From positions 116,549,624 through 116,613,623 of the forward strand of contig CM035807.1 of NCBI GenBank assembly GCA_020466095.1: a stretch of 64,000 nucleotides of DNA. The letters are read 5' to 3'. Shown piece after piece: positions 11,132-23,666 of this stretch. Position 1 is the first letter of the stretch. The number at the start of each line of letters is the position of its first letter. The stretch is from Chlorops oryzae (taxonomy: Eukaryota > Arthropoda > Insecta > Diptera > Chloropidae). The notes under the pieces are model-generated. The model did not search any database and had not been told where the DNA came from. It saw nothing but the letters and a program-made list of their open reading frames with translations. The position numbers and the translations under genes were made by a program.

Positions 11132-13794
11132 GTAAGAAGAATAAAATCCGAAATAGTGGCCCAATTTTCTTTTGGAAAGTGAAAGGTATTTATCTTTTGA
11201 GAAACGTTTGCATCGAAAGTTTTCGGCTTTCTTTGAAAAGTTAATTAACGGTCTTTCATAACAAAAATGAATACCTTGAAAAATATCTTCATACCGTTTG
11301 AATTGTTCAAAAAAAATTTTTCGACCAGAAAAATCAATTAAAATTTCGAAGCAACTGCAAATTTCAATTTGAAAAAAAAAAAAAATAAATAAATGGGGAA
11401 AAAAAATTAAATAAATATATGCAAGCAAGCGCTTCCATTAGAGCTTCACTCTACGTTCAAGTACTAAGCAAACAGATAATCCGCAAGTCACAATATTTCC
11501 ATTCACAAATCTCTGGGAGGCGAAAAATCAATAAAGCATTTCTCATACCCCGAAGAGATGTGATGTCGACTCATGTTGGTGCTATTTTTTTTTTAATCTC
11601 TCTCTCTCTCTCTCTCTGTTGACTTTTGTATCCATTTGCAGTTGATCCGCACTTAATGTGGCAAAAATGTGTTGCACAATGGTTAAATCCAATTTTCCGA
11701 TTCCCACACACGCGCGCGTTCGTCGTCATTCGTGTGTCCAGTGAATTCTCGCACAGTCGATTCGCTTCACGTTCGCTTTCGTCGTGCTAGCACAAAAGCA
11801 TAAGTCATTTTTGCATTTTGTTGCATTTCATAATACCAATTAAGCACCTGCGTTCACCAACCCTCGACCAGCAACAACAATAACAATGACAACAACAACA
11901 GCAGGAGCAACAAAAAATAAACAGAATAATAGCCAACAACGCCTTTACTCTAGTGAGTGCCACCTCCACCTTCACCTCCAACTTCGGCAGCATCCATCGT
12001 TAGCGGCAGCAGCAACAAGTGCCGCATCGCAACATCGTCGATCGCCGCTGGGCGCCACTTTACGCGTTCGCTCGTCCGGACTCGTTGGTCCGTCCATTCA
12101 TCCGTCCGTCCGTCTCTCCATTTCCATGCGTTCATTTGTTTGCTGGCTGGTCGCTTGATGCGTTCGATTGTACCGGTGCCGCGGCAACATTTGCGTAGCT
12201 AAATGCACGATGCACTTAGATCGCGTTAAGTAGCTTTGCGCAGTTGCATTTAAATGCGCGATGAGTTGTTGCAGCCCATCTCGCTCGCACTTGCTATTGC
12301 CATTCTGACCAACGGGCTTGCTCGCTAACTGGCTTACTCACTAGCTGACTGGCTGACTGACTGACGACTTTCCATCTATTTTCGCCGTGCTCCTTCCACA
12401 TTTCATTGGAATCACTCGCTGATTTGCTTTTGCGCCTGCTCATTTTCATTTGATAAAGTGGAAAATGTGACAAATGCTGCGCATGCGCAACGGCGATAAT
12501 CATTTGGTGCAAATTCGCTGACCAATGTTTACAGTTGCGATGGTGTGGTCATCACTTTTGTGGATTTTTTTTTTTTTTTTTATTCTGAAAGAAGTGTGTT
12601 TCTTTGAACAAAAATTTTCTGTTGGCAACATGCTGCTAGGTCTATTTCAAGTTCTTTCTAAAAAAAATTTCTCTTTTGCAGATCTAATTCGATGATCGAC
12701 CAGAGCCGAGCAGAAACCTCAGACCTTAAAGGTAATATTTAAATTGTGATAATTATAAATGTTGCTAATGATTTTCTGCTTTCAGAAGGTTATATGTTGG
12801 TCTCTGTTGTCGTCGTCTGAGTCAGAGCTGTCTCTTTTTCCCCAGCCCACGCTTATCATTGACGACATATGCAACTTCGGCGACGACGAGGACCTCAACC
12901 GAACAAGTAAACAAGAATCAAACACTTGGAAAAACTTCTTTTCATTCCGCTGTCCGGCTGCTCTAGCCCGCCAATAGCTATGAAGAATTTTCATAGGGTA
13001 CACAACTTCTCGATATGGTCCCTTACAATGTAAGTACATGTTCGTTTGTAGGTACCTACATGTATATATACAAAGTTTCTCAGGCTCCTTCCCTTTGTTG
13101 CTCTGTTGAATTGTTGTGCTTAAAATGCCAAAATGCAAAATCGAAGCGAAATGTGTTTTGCTTAATTAACGACATACACCGAAGACAGCAAAATCCAGAC
13201 AAATGGAATAAAAAAAATGGTCAATGATTATGGCCAACTGATGATTTTTTTTTTGATATTTTTGCTGCATGATGGTGACTATGGTATGCTGCTGCCGCTT
13301 AGTACTGTTTATTGCACGTTGTTCTTCGGCTGTTGTTGTTGCTTTTATGCTTGCCCAAGTTTTGCTTTTGTTTTGTCGACTGTTGTAACCATTTGAGTTC
13401 TCGTTCTCGCCACTCGGCACATTTGCACTTGAACAGCAGCAATCGGTAGTCCGTAGTCATTCAAGACGAATCGCTGTTTTACGTTTAATTAATAATACAC
13501 AGATATGCGATGCCGCAACATTGCTGACTGGATAGTAGTAGTTTGACCGCCGAATGGCTGTCTGATTGCTTGGTCGTCCGTCTTAGGCAAATGATCATGA
13601 AAGGGACTAAATTCTAGAATTGCATTAATATTTATCTATTGCTGCTGACGTCTCTCAGTTACGTACACTCAGCAGCTCGGTGCTCGGTGTGTGAAATAAT
13701 TTCAGATCTTCCATTAAAGTTTTTCAAGGTTGTAACATTTCAAAATTTCGGAAACATTTTCCTCTACTCAATGTTGAAACTAGCTGTTGTTTTT
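11132..13794. other. mixed non-coding region with CA/GC-richer block
   Basis: Apart from the candidate exon above, there is a TC run near 11598-11620 and a GC-richer stretch at 11690-12330 with CAA/CAG triplets and CGTC-rich sequence. That stretch resembles promoter-proximal or 5'-leader DNA of flies. No reading frame there is convincing on either strand. Confidence 0.35.
12786..12906 (+). CDS. candidate coding exon, acidic segment, unidentified
   Basis: A 121-bp stretch lies between the acceptor gatttctgctttcag and the donor ACAA|gtaaac. An alternative acceptor, tctctttttccccag, sits at 12845. The open frame reads SSSESELSLFPQPTLIIDDI then CNFGDDEDLNRT, Ser-rich turning acidic, with GC-richer codons than the flanks. 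I do not recognise it. The splice-bounded stretch just upstream (12682-12731) does not join to it in a matching open phase, so exon structure is unresolved and chance openness is possible. Confidence 0.25.
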
Positions 13795-15065
13795 TTTATC
13801 CAATTAAAATACAATATCAATAAACATAGGCGCACGAAGGGGTTCGAGATTTGTGTTCAAGATTTTTAACGGTCTTTTAGTTAAGGGGTTTTTATTATTA
13901 TAATAATTAGAGCTCGGATTTTAAATATTTTAAATTTTTTTGAATTATTTGAATTTATTGATTTTTTTTTTGAATTTTTTTGCATTGAATTGTGCTTTTT
14001 GAATATTTTATTTACTGAAGTAGGCTTTTTTTTTGTTAATTTGACAATTCAACATTTTAATAGGCATACTAAATCGAACTAATTTGGAATTTTTGACTGT
14101 GCATTTTTTTGAATATTTTGAGTTTTTGTTTGAATTTTTTTGAATATTTTTGCATTTTTGTTTGAATTTTTTTGAATATTTTGAATTTTTTGGCATTTTT
14201 GTTTGAATTTTTTTGAATATTTTGAATTTTTTTGCATTTTTGTTTGAATTTTTTTGAATATTTTTTGAATATTTTGAATTTTTTTGCATTTTTTTTTTAA
14301 TTTTTTGAATTTTTTTTGCATTTTTTTGAATATTTTGAATTTTTTTTGCATTTTTTAAAATGTTTTTGAATTTTTTTTTGAATTTTTTGAATTTATTGAA
14401 TATTTTGAATTTTTTTGCATTTAACTGTGCTTTTTGAATATTTTATTCACTGAAGTAGACTTTTTTTTTTGTTAATTTGACAATTCAAAATTTTAATATC
14501 ATGCTAAATCGAATTAATTTGCAATTTTTGACTGTGAATATTTTGAATTTTTTGCATTTTGTTTGAATTTTTTTGAATATTTTGAATTTTTGGCATTTTA
14601 ATTTGAATTTTTGGCATTTTTGTTTGAATTTTTTTGAATATTTTGAATTTTTTTGCATTTTTTTTTTTGAATATTTTTTGCATTTTTTTTGAATGTTTTT
14701 TGAATATTTTGAAATTTTTTGCATTTTTTTTTGATTTTTTTTGCATTGTCATTGAATATTGATTCCAAGTGGATTTAATATCAATGATTGTTAAAATTAG
14801 TTCTTGCAACAAAGTTGCCGGCATCATGAAGCTGAGATTGACTCGTCGTTTATAGAAGCAAAACGGGGATGTCACAGAAATCGTCTAGAATTTAAATTGG
14901 TCCAAAGGTTAGGACGATTTAGTTTTGACCCAGTTTCCCAGTTTCTCATTATAAGATAATCATTAGGGGGGTATTCACGAGGAAGGTGGAATTCTGTCGG
15001 AAAATGCTGCATTTTGCCTAAACATTTATAAAAATCAGAAAGCTATGTCCGTGGATGCTTTCATA
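13795..15065. repeat. composite repeat block with T-rich GAATATTTT arrays
   Basis: Long arrays of TTTTTGAATATTTTGAA-type units at about 14100-14410 and 14535-14740 surround two copies of a conserved ~105-bp module. The module contains TTTGACAATTCAA then TTTTAATA..ATACTAAATCG (near 14035-14105 and 14465-14535). A third module is at 45660-45770. The outer parts match 18330-18600 and 19200-19290: the 'tttaatatcaatgattgtta' segment near 14775 recurs near 18492, and 'cagaaagctatgtccgt' near 15035 recurs near 19250. The Lys/Asn-rich minus-strand frames here are products of the array, not genes. Confidence 0.7.
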
Positions 15066-16241
15066 GAGGAAGTAAAATCCTTCCCCCTTATTTTGTAGAT
15101 TAAAAGACCCCCTTCGAAATAATTTGCTTCATTGACTTCTATCCATAAATATGAACTCCAAAAAAGAGTCCATACATATAAATCGACTGTACGAAGCGTT
15201 GCTAACGAAATACACAAATAAACAACAACAATTCGCATATGGAACAATACCGGATAATAACTACATTATTGATGAAACTTCGTGACCTTAACCTCCACCA
15301 ACAGCAACTCAACGAAAGAGCAACAATTCTGACAGAAGACAACAAGCACCAACAAATACAAATACCATTATAAGGCAAATCATTTTACGAGCGCAGAATT
15401 TGAAAACGAAATCGAGCTGTGGGTCAGAATCGGTGTCGAACTTGGATTCGAATTCGGCGTCAGAGTCGGCGTCGGAGAAAAAAAGTCAAAGTCGGTAATA
15501 AACTCAGATTAACTCACGCACCAAGGAGAAGGGTTCAATGCGCTGTGGCCATCTCTCGCTCTCGCTCTCTTTCTATCTCTCGTGGCTAAATGAATTATGC
15601 CAAGATCATAGCGCGTCTGCGTTCAGGGTGCTCATCCTTATTGAATACGTATTGAAATGAATTGTAGAATAAGCCCATGAGCAACGAGAACCGAAAGCGC
15701 CTGGTATTGGCCGGTCCGGTCCAGTGCGGCGGTCCGATATGGTCCTGTTCTTTTACTTTCCGTTCTGTTATGTTGTGTTAATTTGCCAAAGTCGCGCCAG
15801 AGTTGGAAGCGCAATGTCCAAAGCGACCACAAACAACACCAATAATGACACAATAAGGAAAAGGCCAACTGCTTGACCGCAAATTTCAAGTCAATTCTTC
15901 TGCTGCCCAAGCTGCTGCTGATGGTGGTAATAATGGCCTTTTGGGGTTTTCATTGTGACTGTGCTTCGTTTGGTTGGTTGTTGTGAAGCGCGATCAGGTA
16001 GTTTGGTATCTTTAGGTACACGAACGTAAGGGCTCAGAGAATGACCTTTTCTCTTTTGTTAGTCAACTTTCTATAATATAATTCAGCATGGCATTGCGCA
16101 TTGAGGAGTTGTTGAGATACCATCCTAACCAATAAAAATTGGTTCAAACCTTCAAAGTTATTTGAGATTAAAGCAAGCCCCAAATGAAAGTCTATTCGAT
16201 GCCGCAGGAAAGTTCCATTTTCTCTTCACAAGAAGTATGGT
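15066..16241. other. non-coding, no gene supported
   Basis: Includes a GTCGG/GAGTC-rich simple stretch at 15420-15500 and CT-rich sequence near 15555-15580. No frame with domain content. Confidence 0.4.
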
Positions 16242-16977
16242 CTTCAAGACTGGCATGATAGATTGTCTATGTTTGGACTACGTTTGAATGTCAGGAAAAC
16301 AGAATACATGACAACAGACAGTTGCGAAGCAGGGACCATCAAAATAAATAACACTGACCTACCAAGGACGGAAAAATTTAAATATCTTGGGTCGACACTT
16401 TCTGCTGACGGGACGATCACTCGCGAAGTTACTGAGAGAGTTAACGCCGCTTGGCTTGGCTCAAGTGGTGTTCAACGACTGGTGTTATGTGCGATAAAAA
16501 GATAAGCGACCGCTTAAAATTAAAAAATTTACCGCACAGTCATCAGGCCAGTGGCTCTTTATAGTACCGAATGTCTACCAGCAACGAAAGTAGCAGAAAG
16601 AAAGGTTAGTGTTATGGAAACAAAGATGCTTCGCTGGATATCCGGACTCACTCGTCTTGATCATGTTCCAAACGTAGACATCCGTAGACGCTATGGAGTT
16701 GCGCCACAATTATTGGGAAAATGCGAGAAGCAAGGCTACGCTGGTATGGACACGTCCTGAGGAGACTTTGGCAAAGAAAGGCTATGCACTGGAAATCCAA
16801 GGTTGCATGAAAAGGAGGCGTCCGAAACAGCACTGGATGGATACAATAAAATGGGACCTAGAGGCTGTAGGACTTACCTCGGATGATGCAACCGACAGAA
16901 CAAAATGGAGAAACTGGTCGCGATTAGCCGACCCCGGGATAGACCGGGATAGTTAAACACGCAAGAAGAAGAAGAAA
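16242..16977 (+). pseudogene. 5'-truncated RTE-like non-LTR retrotransposon (RT C-terminus), dead
   Basis: Translation begins LQDWHDRLSMFGLRLNVRKT (the RT thumb-proximal K-T-E-Y-M region) and continues through KFKYLGSTLSADGTITREV. It ends in a C-terminal region typical of RTE-type LINEs (Y..ECLPATK, MLRWISGLTRLD, RRRPKQHWMDTIKWDLEAVG, SRLADPG). It is broken by a stop at 16503, small losses near 16505-16530 and a frame change near 16735, and ends with a stop at 16954. The 3' tail is GAAGAAGAAGAAAAAG. The direct repeat AAGTATGGT flanks it (16233-16241 and 16978-16986), consistent with a target duplication from truncated insertion. The endonuclease and YADD box are missing. Confidence 0.75.
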
Positions 16978-16986
16978 AAGTATGGT

Positions 16987-18330
16987 ATTCAAAGGCGTAA
17001 CAATGGTTATTTTCGGGGTTCTGAAACACCCCTCCGGAATGCGAGGAATTATCTTACAAAGGAACAAGTTTAATCTACAAGGGCTTAGCAGAGAAGATTT
17101 TCGGAATTTTAAAGCCACCTCCGAAATGTGAGGAACAACAAAGGAAGAAGTATTAAAACCCTCTCCGAAATTCGTGTAAATACAAAAGAACAAGAAAAAA
17201 TGAACGCTCTTGTAATACCCAAAACCTCTCCCGAAATAATATACTGCGTACTCGCCCGATGATCTCAATGAAAAGATAATAATCTGCCCGAATAATAAAA
17301 ACTCGTGAAATCATTTAGCTTCCATTGATCCAATTGGTCCATTAGCCTTGCTTTTACTGCTATAATTAGGTATGATTCTTCTCTATAAGTGAATTATAAT
17401 TGTTTTAGGAGCTCTCTAGTCCACCACAAAAAAAAATCTCCCATTTCCTCAATTTGAGATAAAGCATAAATGGCCAAACGAAGTAAAGCAATCAGAAAAA
17501 TTACAACAAAAAATCATTCCACAACTGATGATGATAAGGAATGTTAAATAAACAAAAAATAAAATTAAAAATTCAAAAATAAAAATAACAAACAACGAGA
17601 AAGAGGAAGCACAGAAGCAAAACGAAAGTTTTTCGCATACCTATGTGTGGTTTTCGTCCGACGAGGCTGGCTCTGTAAATTCGACCGTCGTCATGCCTAG
17701 CATACAAAGGCGGCAAGTCATTGGATTCTGCGTTAAGCAATGAACTTTATTAACTTAATGCTCAATGTGGTGCGGCTATGGGCCACAGCTAAGGCCGTTG
17801 TAAAGATAATAGCATCTGGCAACGCCGGGGCAGCTGTGCCATGCCATACCATGCGATTTGCGCATACATTGTTGCATCTTGTTCCACTCTTTAATTTGCA
17901 TTTCCTTGCCTTCGTCTGGGCTCTCGCCGTTTTTTTCGAATTCTTTTTTGCGATTTTAATTCTTTATGTTTTTCTCGTTTCGTATTTTCTTTTATTTTTT
18001 ATTTGAAATTTTTTTTTTATTTTTTTTTTATATTTTTAACTTTGCATAATTCTGCGCCTTTTGTAATTTCGTTTCTTTCGCCGGGCCAAGCGGAGGCCAA
18101 TTGGCCAGTTAGTCGTCCCGATGGCATTAATTCGAATTGATGCTCAGTTTTTAATGCGTTTCGGTTAGTTTGTAGCATTCATAATCGTCGGAATTGCTGT
18201 TGTTTTTTTTGTTCCTTGTGCGGTTATGCGTGATTCAGTCTCGTAGGGTAATGAAAATATTTCGAAAATGGGTTTCTCGGACTCTCGCTCTGTCCTTCTC
18301 TCTATCTCTATGTATGATGGCTATTGGTCG
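16987..18330. other. non-coding, no gene supported
   Basis: Repeated 'cctc.cgaaat' phrases occur near 17025-17240. T-homopolymer-rich DNA lies at 17930-18040. A GC-richer stretch lies at 17700-17930 with an open frame of 88 codons that is Phe/Leu-rich at its end and has no recognisable domain. Confidence 0.4.
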
Positions 18331-18600
18331 ATATTTGTGCCCAAGATTTGCAACGGCCTTTAAAGTTAACAGGTTTTTCTTATTATAATTATTTTTATTT
18401 TTATTTTATTTTTTTTTTTCTCTAAATGTCAATTATTTCTTCTTTTTTTTTTGTCTAATTAGTTATCATTGCATATTGATTCCGGGTGGCTTTAATATCA
18501 ATGATTGTTAAAAGCATTTTCAAATACATAGTTCTTGCAACAATGTTGCCGGCAGCATGAAGCTGAGAGTGACTCGTTTTATGAGGAAATTAAAATGTTA
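18331..18600. repeat. second copy of the 13.8-15.0 kb repeat flank
   Basis: Matches 13845-13910 (caagattt..aacggtctttt) and 14745-14850 (tttaatatcaatgattgtta, then tgcaaca..gttgccggca.catgaagctgag). It lacks the long GAATATTTT array of the first copy. Confidence 0.55.
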
Positions 18601-18698
18601 AAAATAATTAAAGATATTTAAGGGCTGTTCTGTTGGCTATTCTTGGTTTAAATGAGGCGAACAAGATTTTTGTATTACTGCCTTAGGATATGTATATA

Positions 18699-19176
18699 CA
18701 GGGTAGAAGAAAAATTTTCGATATTTAATTTTCTCATCTTATTTTCAAAAAATTTATTAGACATATGGGGTACCAAATTTAAGGAAATCGATTCAGCATT
18801 TTGAATAAAATAAAAAATGTGGGTGTTAATAGGACCTTTTTATACCAAAATGGCTCTCAAAGTCAAAAAATTTTTTTAAAATTTTAAAATTTTGACTTTG
18901 AAGGCTCAAATATCCTTGAAGCTGCAATAAAGTGTAAGACTATTTTATACGTCTAGAAAGGTCTGACATTTCTCTGTCGAATTGCATTAAAAGTTTTATC
19001 TTGCATTTAAACGTTTAGGCGTGAACATTTTTTTTCTGAAACAACTGCAAATTTCTTTCGATCCCTTATAACTCTTCAGGGGTGCATTTTGGACCCCCCT
19101 CCCATACGATTTTTTGTTCACAATGACCTTCTCTATCAACCCTATAGAGAAAAGCACTCAGCTACGGAACACCCTG
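18699..19176. mobile_element. 478-bp TA-flanked TIR element (CAGGGT...ACCCTG), non-coding
   Basis: Begins CAGGGT after TA (18697-18698) and ends CACCCTG before TA (19177-19178). The last bases read GGAACACCCTGTATA. A TA duplication and short TIRs suggest a Tc1/mariner-superfamily MITE. Interior blocks are shared with 2890-3850. No open frame has transposase motifs. Confidence 0.5.
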
Positions 19177-19289
19177 TATAATATAAAAGATAATAGATAA
19201 TATAGAGTTCTCTTTCAAAGGATGCTTTTTGTATAAACATTTATAAAAATAAGAAAGCTATGTCCGTTGAGGGATTGAAATCTTTCTCG

Positions 19290-20290
19290 CTCATTTAAGG
19301 GTTGTTAAAAGATTTTTTTTTTGTTAATAAATTCCTTAAATATTCCATCGTTTGACAGGTGTAAATTCTCTTAACAAAGAACATCTTTTAAAAGTGTTAA
19401 AACTCTGTTGGGTGGTCTTGTTGCATTTCTTTTGGTTTTTACCGAATTTCGGAAGCACTCTCGATGCCTTGTGCACTGTGTACCCCTTGTTTTTTTTTTC
19501 GGTGATAAAATTGAAACTATAAACAGTAGTTCCCGGTCGTTTCAAGTAATTCACACCTCCGGAGAATACGAATATTCATCAAACGGGAAAAGTGAAAAGG
19601 CCAAGGCATTAGCATCAATTAGATGCATTAAAAGCAACAAAAAAAAAAATAAAGAAAAACATTTTCATTTGGAAAATGAATTGACTCACTTCATCATTGA
19701 TTCATTCTCTCAATTTCGATTTCAATAAAATTTTCATGCACGAAGTTCGTTCGTTCGATTATTTTTTTTTCGTCAGTTTTCTTTGATACTTGTAATTTAT
19801 TAATTCAACCTACGAAATTGACATATTTTCCAGGCCGTTAAAGTCCAAAGAAAATAGAGGAAAAAGGCAAAAAAAAAAAAACGAGAGCGTGTTGAGTGCA
19901 GTCACCCATAAGAGTTCTCTCGTTGGCGCTTGGCTTGTAAGTCCGAAAACGGCCTTTATTCGAAATTTATGCGCTGACAAAAAGTTATGAACAGGAAAAA
20001 CAAATTGCATTGTTTTTCTTACAATGAAAATGCATGCGTTCTGCCCGATTGTGGCTCGCCTGCTACCACATCCACATTCACATCGACATCCACATCGGGC
20101 GACCATGTTTTTGGGCACGATGGAACGCTCGCTGAGCTGGCAAATGACCCTGAAGAGTGGTGTACCGCCGATCATTGTGCACAGAGTTGCATAAGTTTAT
20201 TGCCAAAACACTTCACATCGAACGGAAAAATAAATCAACGAAAAAAAAAAACTAACTAAAATAAAAGGGTTCTCCTCTATTGCAAAGAGC
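19290..20290. other. non-coding, no gene supported
   Basis: Frames at 19408-19728 and 19987-20259 overlap open frames on the other strand and have no domain. A CATC-type Thr/Ser-coding microsatellite run lies near 20068-20098. Confidence 0.4.
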
Positions 20291-20295
20291 TATAA

Positions 20296-21079
20296 TGCCT
20301 GGTTTCCAATAACGCAGCGATTTCTACGCTGCTATTCCGGCAACTACTCACCACATGCAAACATTTGAAAGCAGTTACAATCGAAAGAGTAGTCCAATCC
20401 TTGCAGTAATTCCTCCCAACTGTCTTTTAATATAGAGTTGTCATTGACAAATAACCACCCTCATATTTAACTGCTCGATGAGCAAACCTCCTAGGGTAAA
20501 TTGGGGCTCAATTATCCCATTTCCCTAGAGGAAGTTTAGAGAGTTATGGACCAAAATCCAAAAAAAAAATCCGAAAAATTCATGGCGTCCGATTTGGATG
20601 AAAAGAATAAGTGAAAAATTCTAAGAATATCAGCACTAAAATTTTTTCAAAAATTTGGTCCTTTTTGGACCAGTTTGGAACTAGACCAAAACTAGACTAG
20701 TTGTAATCAGGTTTTTGAAAAAATTTTGACGCTAATTTCTAAGAGTTTAAGCACTAAATTTAAAAAAAAAACTGGTCCTTTTTGGACCAGTTTGGAACTA
20801 GACCAAAACTAGACTAGTTGTAATCCGTTTCTTGAAAAAATTTTGACGCCAAAAATCTTAGAATTTTTCACTTATTCTATATATAAATTTTCATCCAAAT
20901 CGGACGCCATGAATTTTTCGCACTCTTTCTCTGGACACTACTGGGGCTAGCCATATCCCAGATAACCTCAGAGTAGTACTCTTTTTTGGTATCTTGACTT
21001 CTTTATTACTGAGGGGTTGGAATTGTGGTTCCATATTTATTTTGATATGTTGAATAGTTGCATTATTGGAAACCAGGCC
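20296..21079. mobile_element. 784-bp TIR element with TAA target duplication (PIF/Harbinger-like MITE)
   Basis: The left end TGCCTGGTTTCCAATAACGC is matched by the inverted right end GGCCTGGTTTCCAATAATGC. TAA flanks both sides (20293-20295 and 21080-21082). Inside is a large inverted pair (20575-20625 against 20860-20920, containing GGCGTCCGATTTGGATGAAA and its complement). That pair encloses two direct copies of a ~105-bp unit holding 'ggtcctttttggaccagttt'. No transposase frame. Confidence 0.7.
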
Positions 21080-21082
21080 TAA

Positions 21083-23640
21083 GTCTCTCATGAGAACGTT
21101 GTAAGGTGTGGATTGAAATGTCATTAAGAATTTAATTGTTGCTGTTGCAATAATGTTGCTTGTGAGTTGACTGCCAAAAAAAAAAAAAATAGGCATTAAA
21201 TTAAAACTTCTATCTGAATATTTAGGAATGTCTTTCGAAATGTCAGTTCATATTAACCATAAAGATTATGGATTCGTGTTGGCTCAGTGAGTGATACTGT
21301 GAGATACTCTGAAGTAAATGGGACAATTCGACCACTGTCTCAATAGAGGACATGCTTTATGTGTTTGTCATCAATGATGGCATTCAAGCGTTATTGAAGA
21401 CTTCTATGAATAGTCGAAAGGAGGGAGTGTATTCGAAACCCTTCAACGAGTTTTGTGCGAGAGAAAAAGAAGGATCATTTGACTCATTTTAAATATTTCA
21501 AGTTTTTTTCTTCTCTTCGCCTGATTGCCATAAACTTGTCGAAACGTAATAAACAAATTCTTTTAAAACCGAACTCAGTTTAGACCAGAAATAAAAAAAA
21601 AAGATTGCTACACTTAGTTCTTTTCTTAATCCATTGCGCTCCCTGGTTCGGCAGTAAAGAAATTTTATGACGTTTTGTCTGCTCATCATGCCAAATTTAA
21701 TGGACTATACGCTGTCAGGTACGTTCACGTTTCGCCCGAGCCCGAGGATCTTTTCTTCTTTTAGTCAGTTGAAGGTAAGGTAGACGGCTTTTCTGCTTCG
21801 CCTCGTCGTCGTTGATCACTTTCAATTTTCGATTTCGGTTAGCAGCTAATTTACGAGTTGCCAGTGTACAACCCTTCGATAGCAGCGTTGCATTTTGGTT
21901 TCTAGGAATCGCATGCGAGACTTTTTTATTTTTGTGGTCGCCATTGCTAGTGCGCTCGATGGGTGAGCCACTTTTGCAACTTTAGAAATAAATTAATGGG
22001 AAATAAAGAAAAATTCTTGATGATGTTTAAACAAATTGAAAAAGTTTTCAATCAACGTATTCGCTTTGAGAGACAAAGAAGAAGAAAAGGGGAAGGGGAA
22101 GAAGAAGGATCAAAGAGTGCCGGCGAACAAAATTATTTCGATTGTTTGTTTATTTTTGGGTTCATTGTGGACGACATCCGCTTCAGCTAGCCGAGCTGTG
22201 GGAAAAAACCTTTCATGGGATCCTTTTTATTTTATTTTTTTATTTTTTTAAATAATTTACTAAACATTTGAATTTTTTCTTTGATCCTCAACAATTTTTT
22301 CCCCCATTAAAAGAGCGCAAAATTAACTCTACGTGTAGTACTTCCTCGCGTAGTTAAAAGTAGTTAAAAGTTGAAAGAAAAAATACGTGTTATGCAGGGG
22401 GTAATTAGTGCAAAGTAGCTACCACAATGGCCTGACATTTACGATCACGTTTATGGACATGAAAATTACATTCTCTCTTGCATCTATGGGATCTTCTGCA
22501 ATTCGCTCTCTCGGCTCGGCTCGCCAAATGAAATAACTCACTTAAGCCGTTTATCCCGTAATTGCGTTCACTATTTTTAATCTATATTTTAGGCTTTCGC
22601 TTTGCACATATTTCAATCGAAAAGTATGCGCACACATGTGCCATGCGCCCCGCTGAACACGCTCTCTCTCTTCTCTCTCTTTATCTCTCTCGTGCCATGC
22701 AGATGGCTTCAGTGCCTGCGATCGCGCGCATGCGCCTTTTGCAATTTGCATCTTTGGTCACTGTTCACTTTAATGTCTTAAATCATAGATTTCCCGTGTA
22801 TGTGCGCTGTTTCCTTGCCGTACAATTTATGCCTTTTCCTTTCTGGAATTGAACATTTTGGCCATTCGGTGGAAATTACAGTTGGTTTTATGTAAGTTTA
22901 TTGTGTTTACGTTTTGGTCGTTTTTATTTTTGGTTTCTTTATTTCTCTTTTCGGGTAATGCAGCATTTTAATGAGAAGATCTGCGAAATAATGCCTTTTT
23001 TTGCGTTCATTAGTGCAATTATTTTTCGGTTTATTTTATGGTTTTAGCCCACTGTTTTCGATGATGAAATAAAAGGACGGACTACTACCGTGGTTAGAGG
23101 ATACGAAAGTATATTGCTCAATTGTATGTACTAAAAAATAATGAAAATTTTGATGTGTGTAGGGATATAAGTCTATATAAGGGTCTATAAGTCTGTTCCT
23201 CTCCTTAGAGGCGACATTATCACTTTCTGCTTTTCAACAGAAGTTAAGGATAATTCGCACAACCGTTGTAGGGCACTGCTAGCCAAATAAATTGTTGGGA
23301 GACTCGGCTAAACTTCTTTGAGTGGGAGTGACACAAAGAGACTCTTCCCCATCGTCTTCGCAGTTTATTTTCCTTTCCTGTCCTGCCTCATCCAGTCCAT
23401 ATTAACAGCACCGTCATCGTTATCATAGCCATAATCGTCATCATCACTATCATTACCACCACCACCATCATCATCATCATCAAAAGTCCTGCTCCAAAGA
23501 TATGAGCGGCTGTTGTGGGTCTGTCATTGAAACTGTTGCCAGTTTAGGAGAGGAGGGGAAAAAATTATACTGAGAAATTTTTAAGGGACCAAGACTTGGT
23601 CTTTGGAAAATTTCGAAATCAAATTTAATAGAATTTCGAC
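21083..23640. other. non-coding region with GC-richer block at 21.7-22.0 and 22.5-22.8 kb
   Basis: No gene could be supported. TC-rich runs occur near 22667-22691. The 21.7-21.96 kb block and the 22.6-22.75 kb block have CG-containing sequence (gatcgcgcgcatgcgcc) and could be regulatory or leader sequence; this is a guess from composition only. ATC/CAT triplet repeats lie at 23410-23482. Confidence 0.35.
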
Positions 23641-23666
23641 CACATTTTGAGTGATTCGGGGGTTAT

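Noticed and set aside
12682..12731. Small splice-bounded segment (SNSMIDQSRAETSDLK)
   Set aside because: Its only open frame does not join any downstream acceptor without meeting a stop quickly.
14008..14875. Lys/Asn-rich minus-strand frames up to 123 codons
   Set aside because: They arise from GAATATTTT array units, with overlapping equivalents in several frames.
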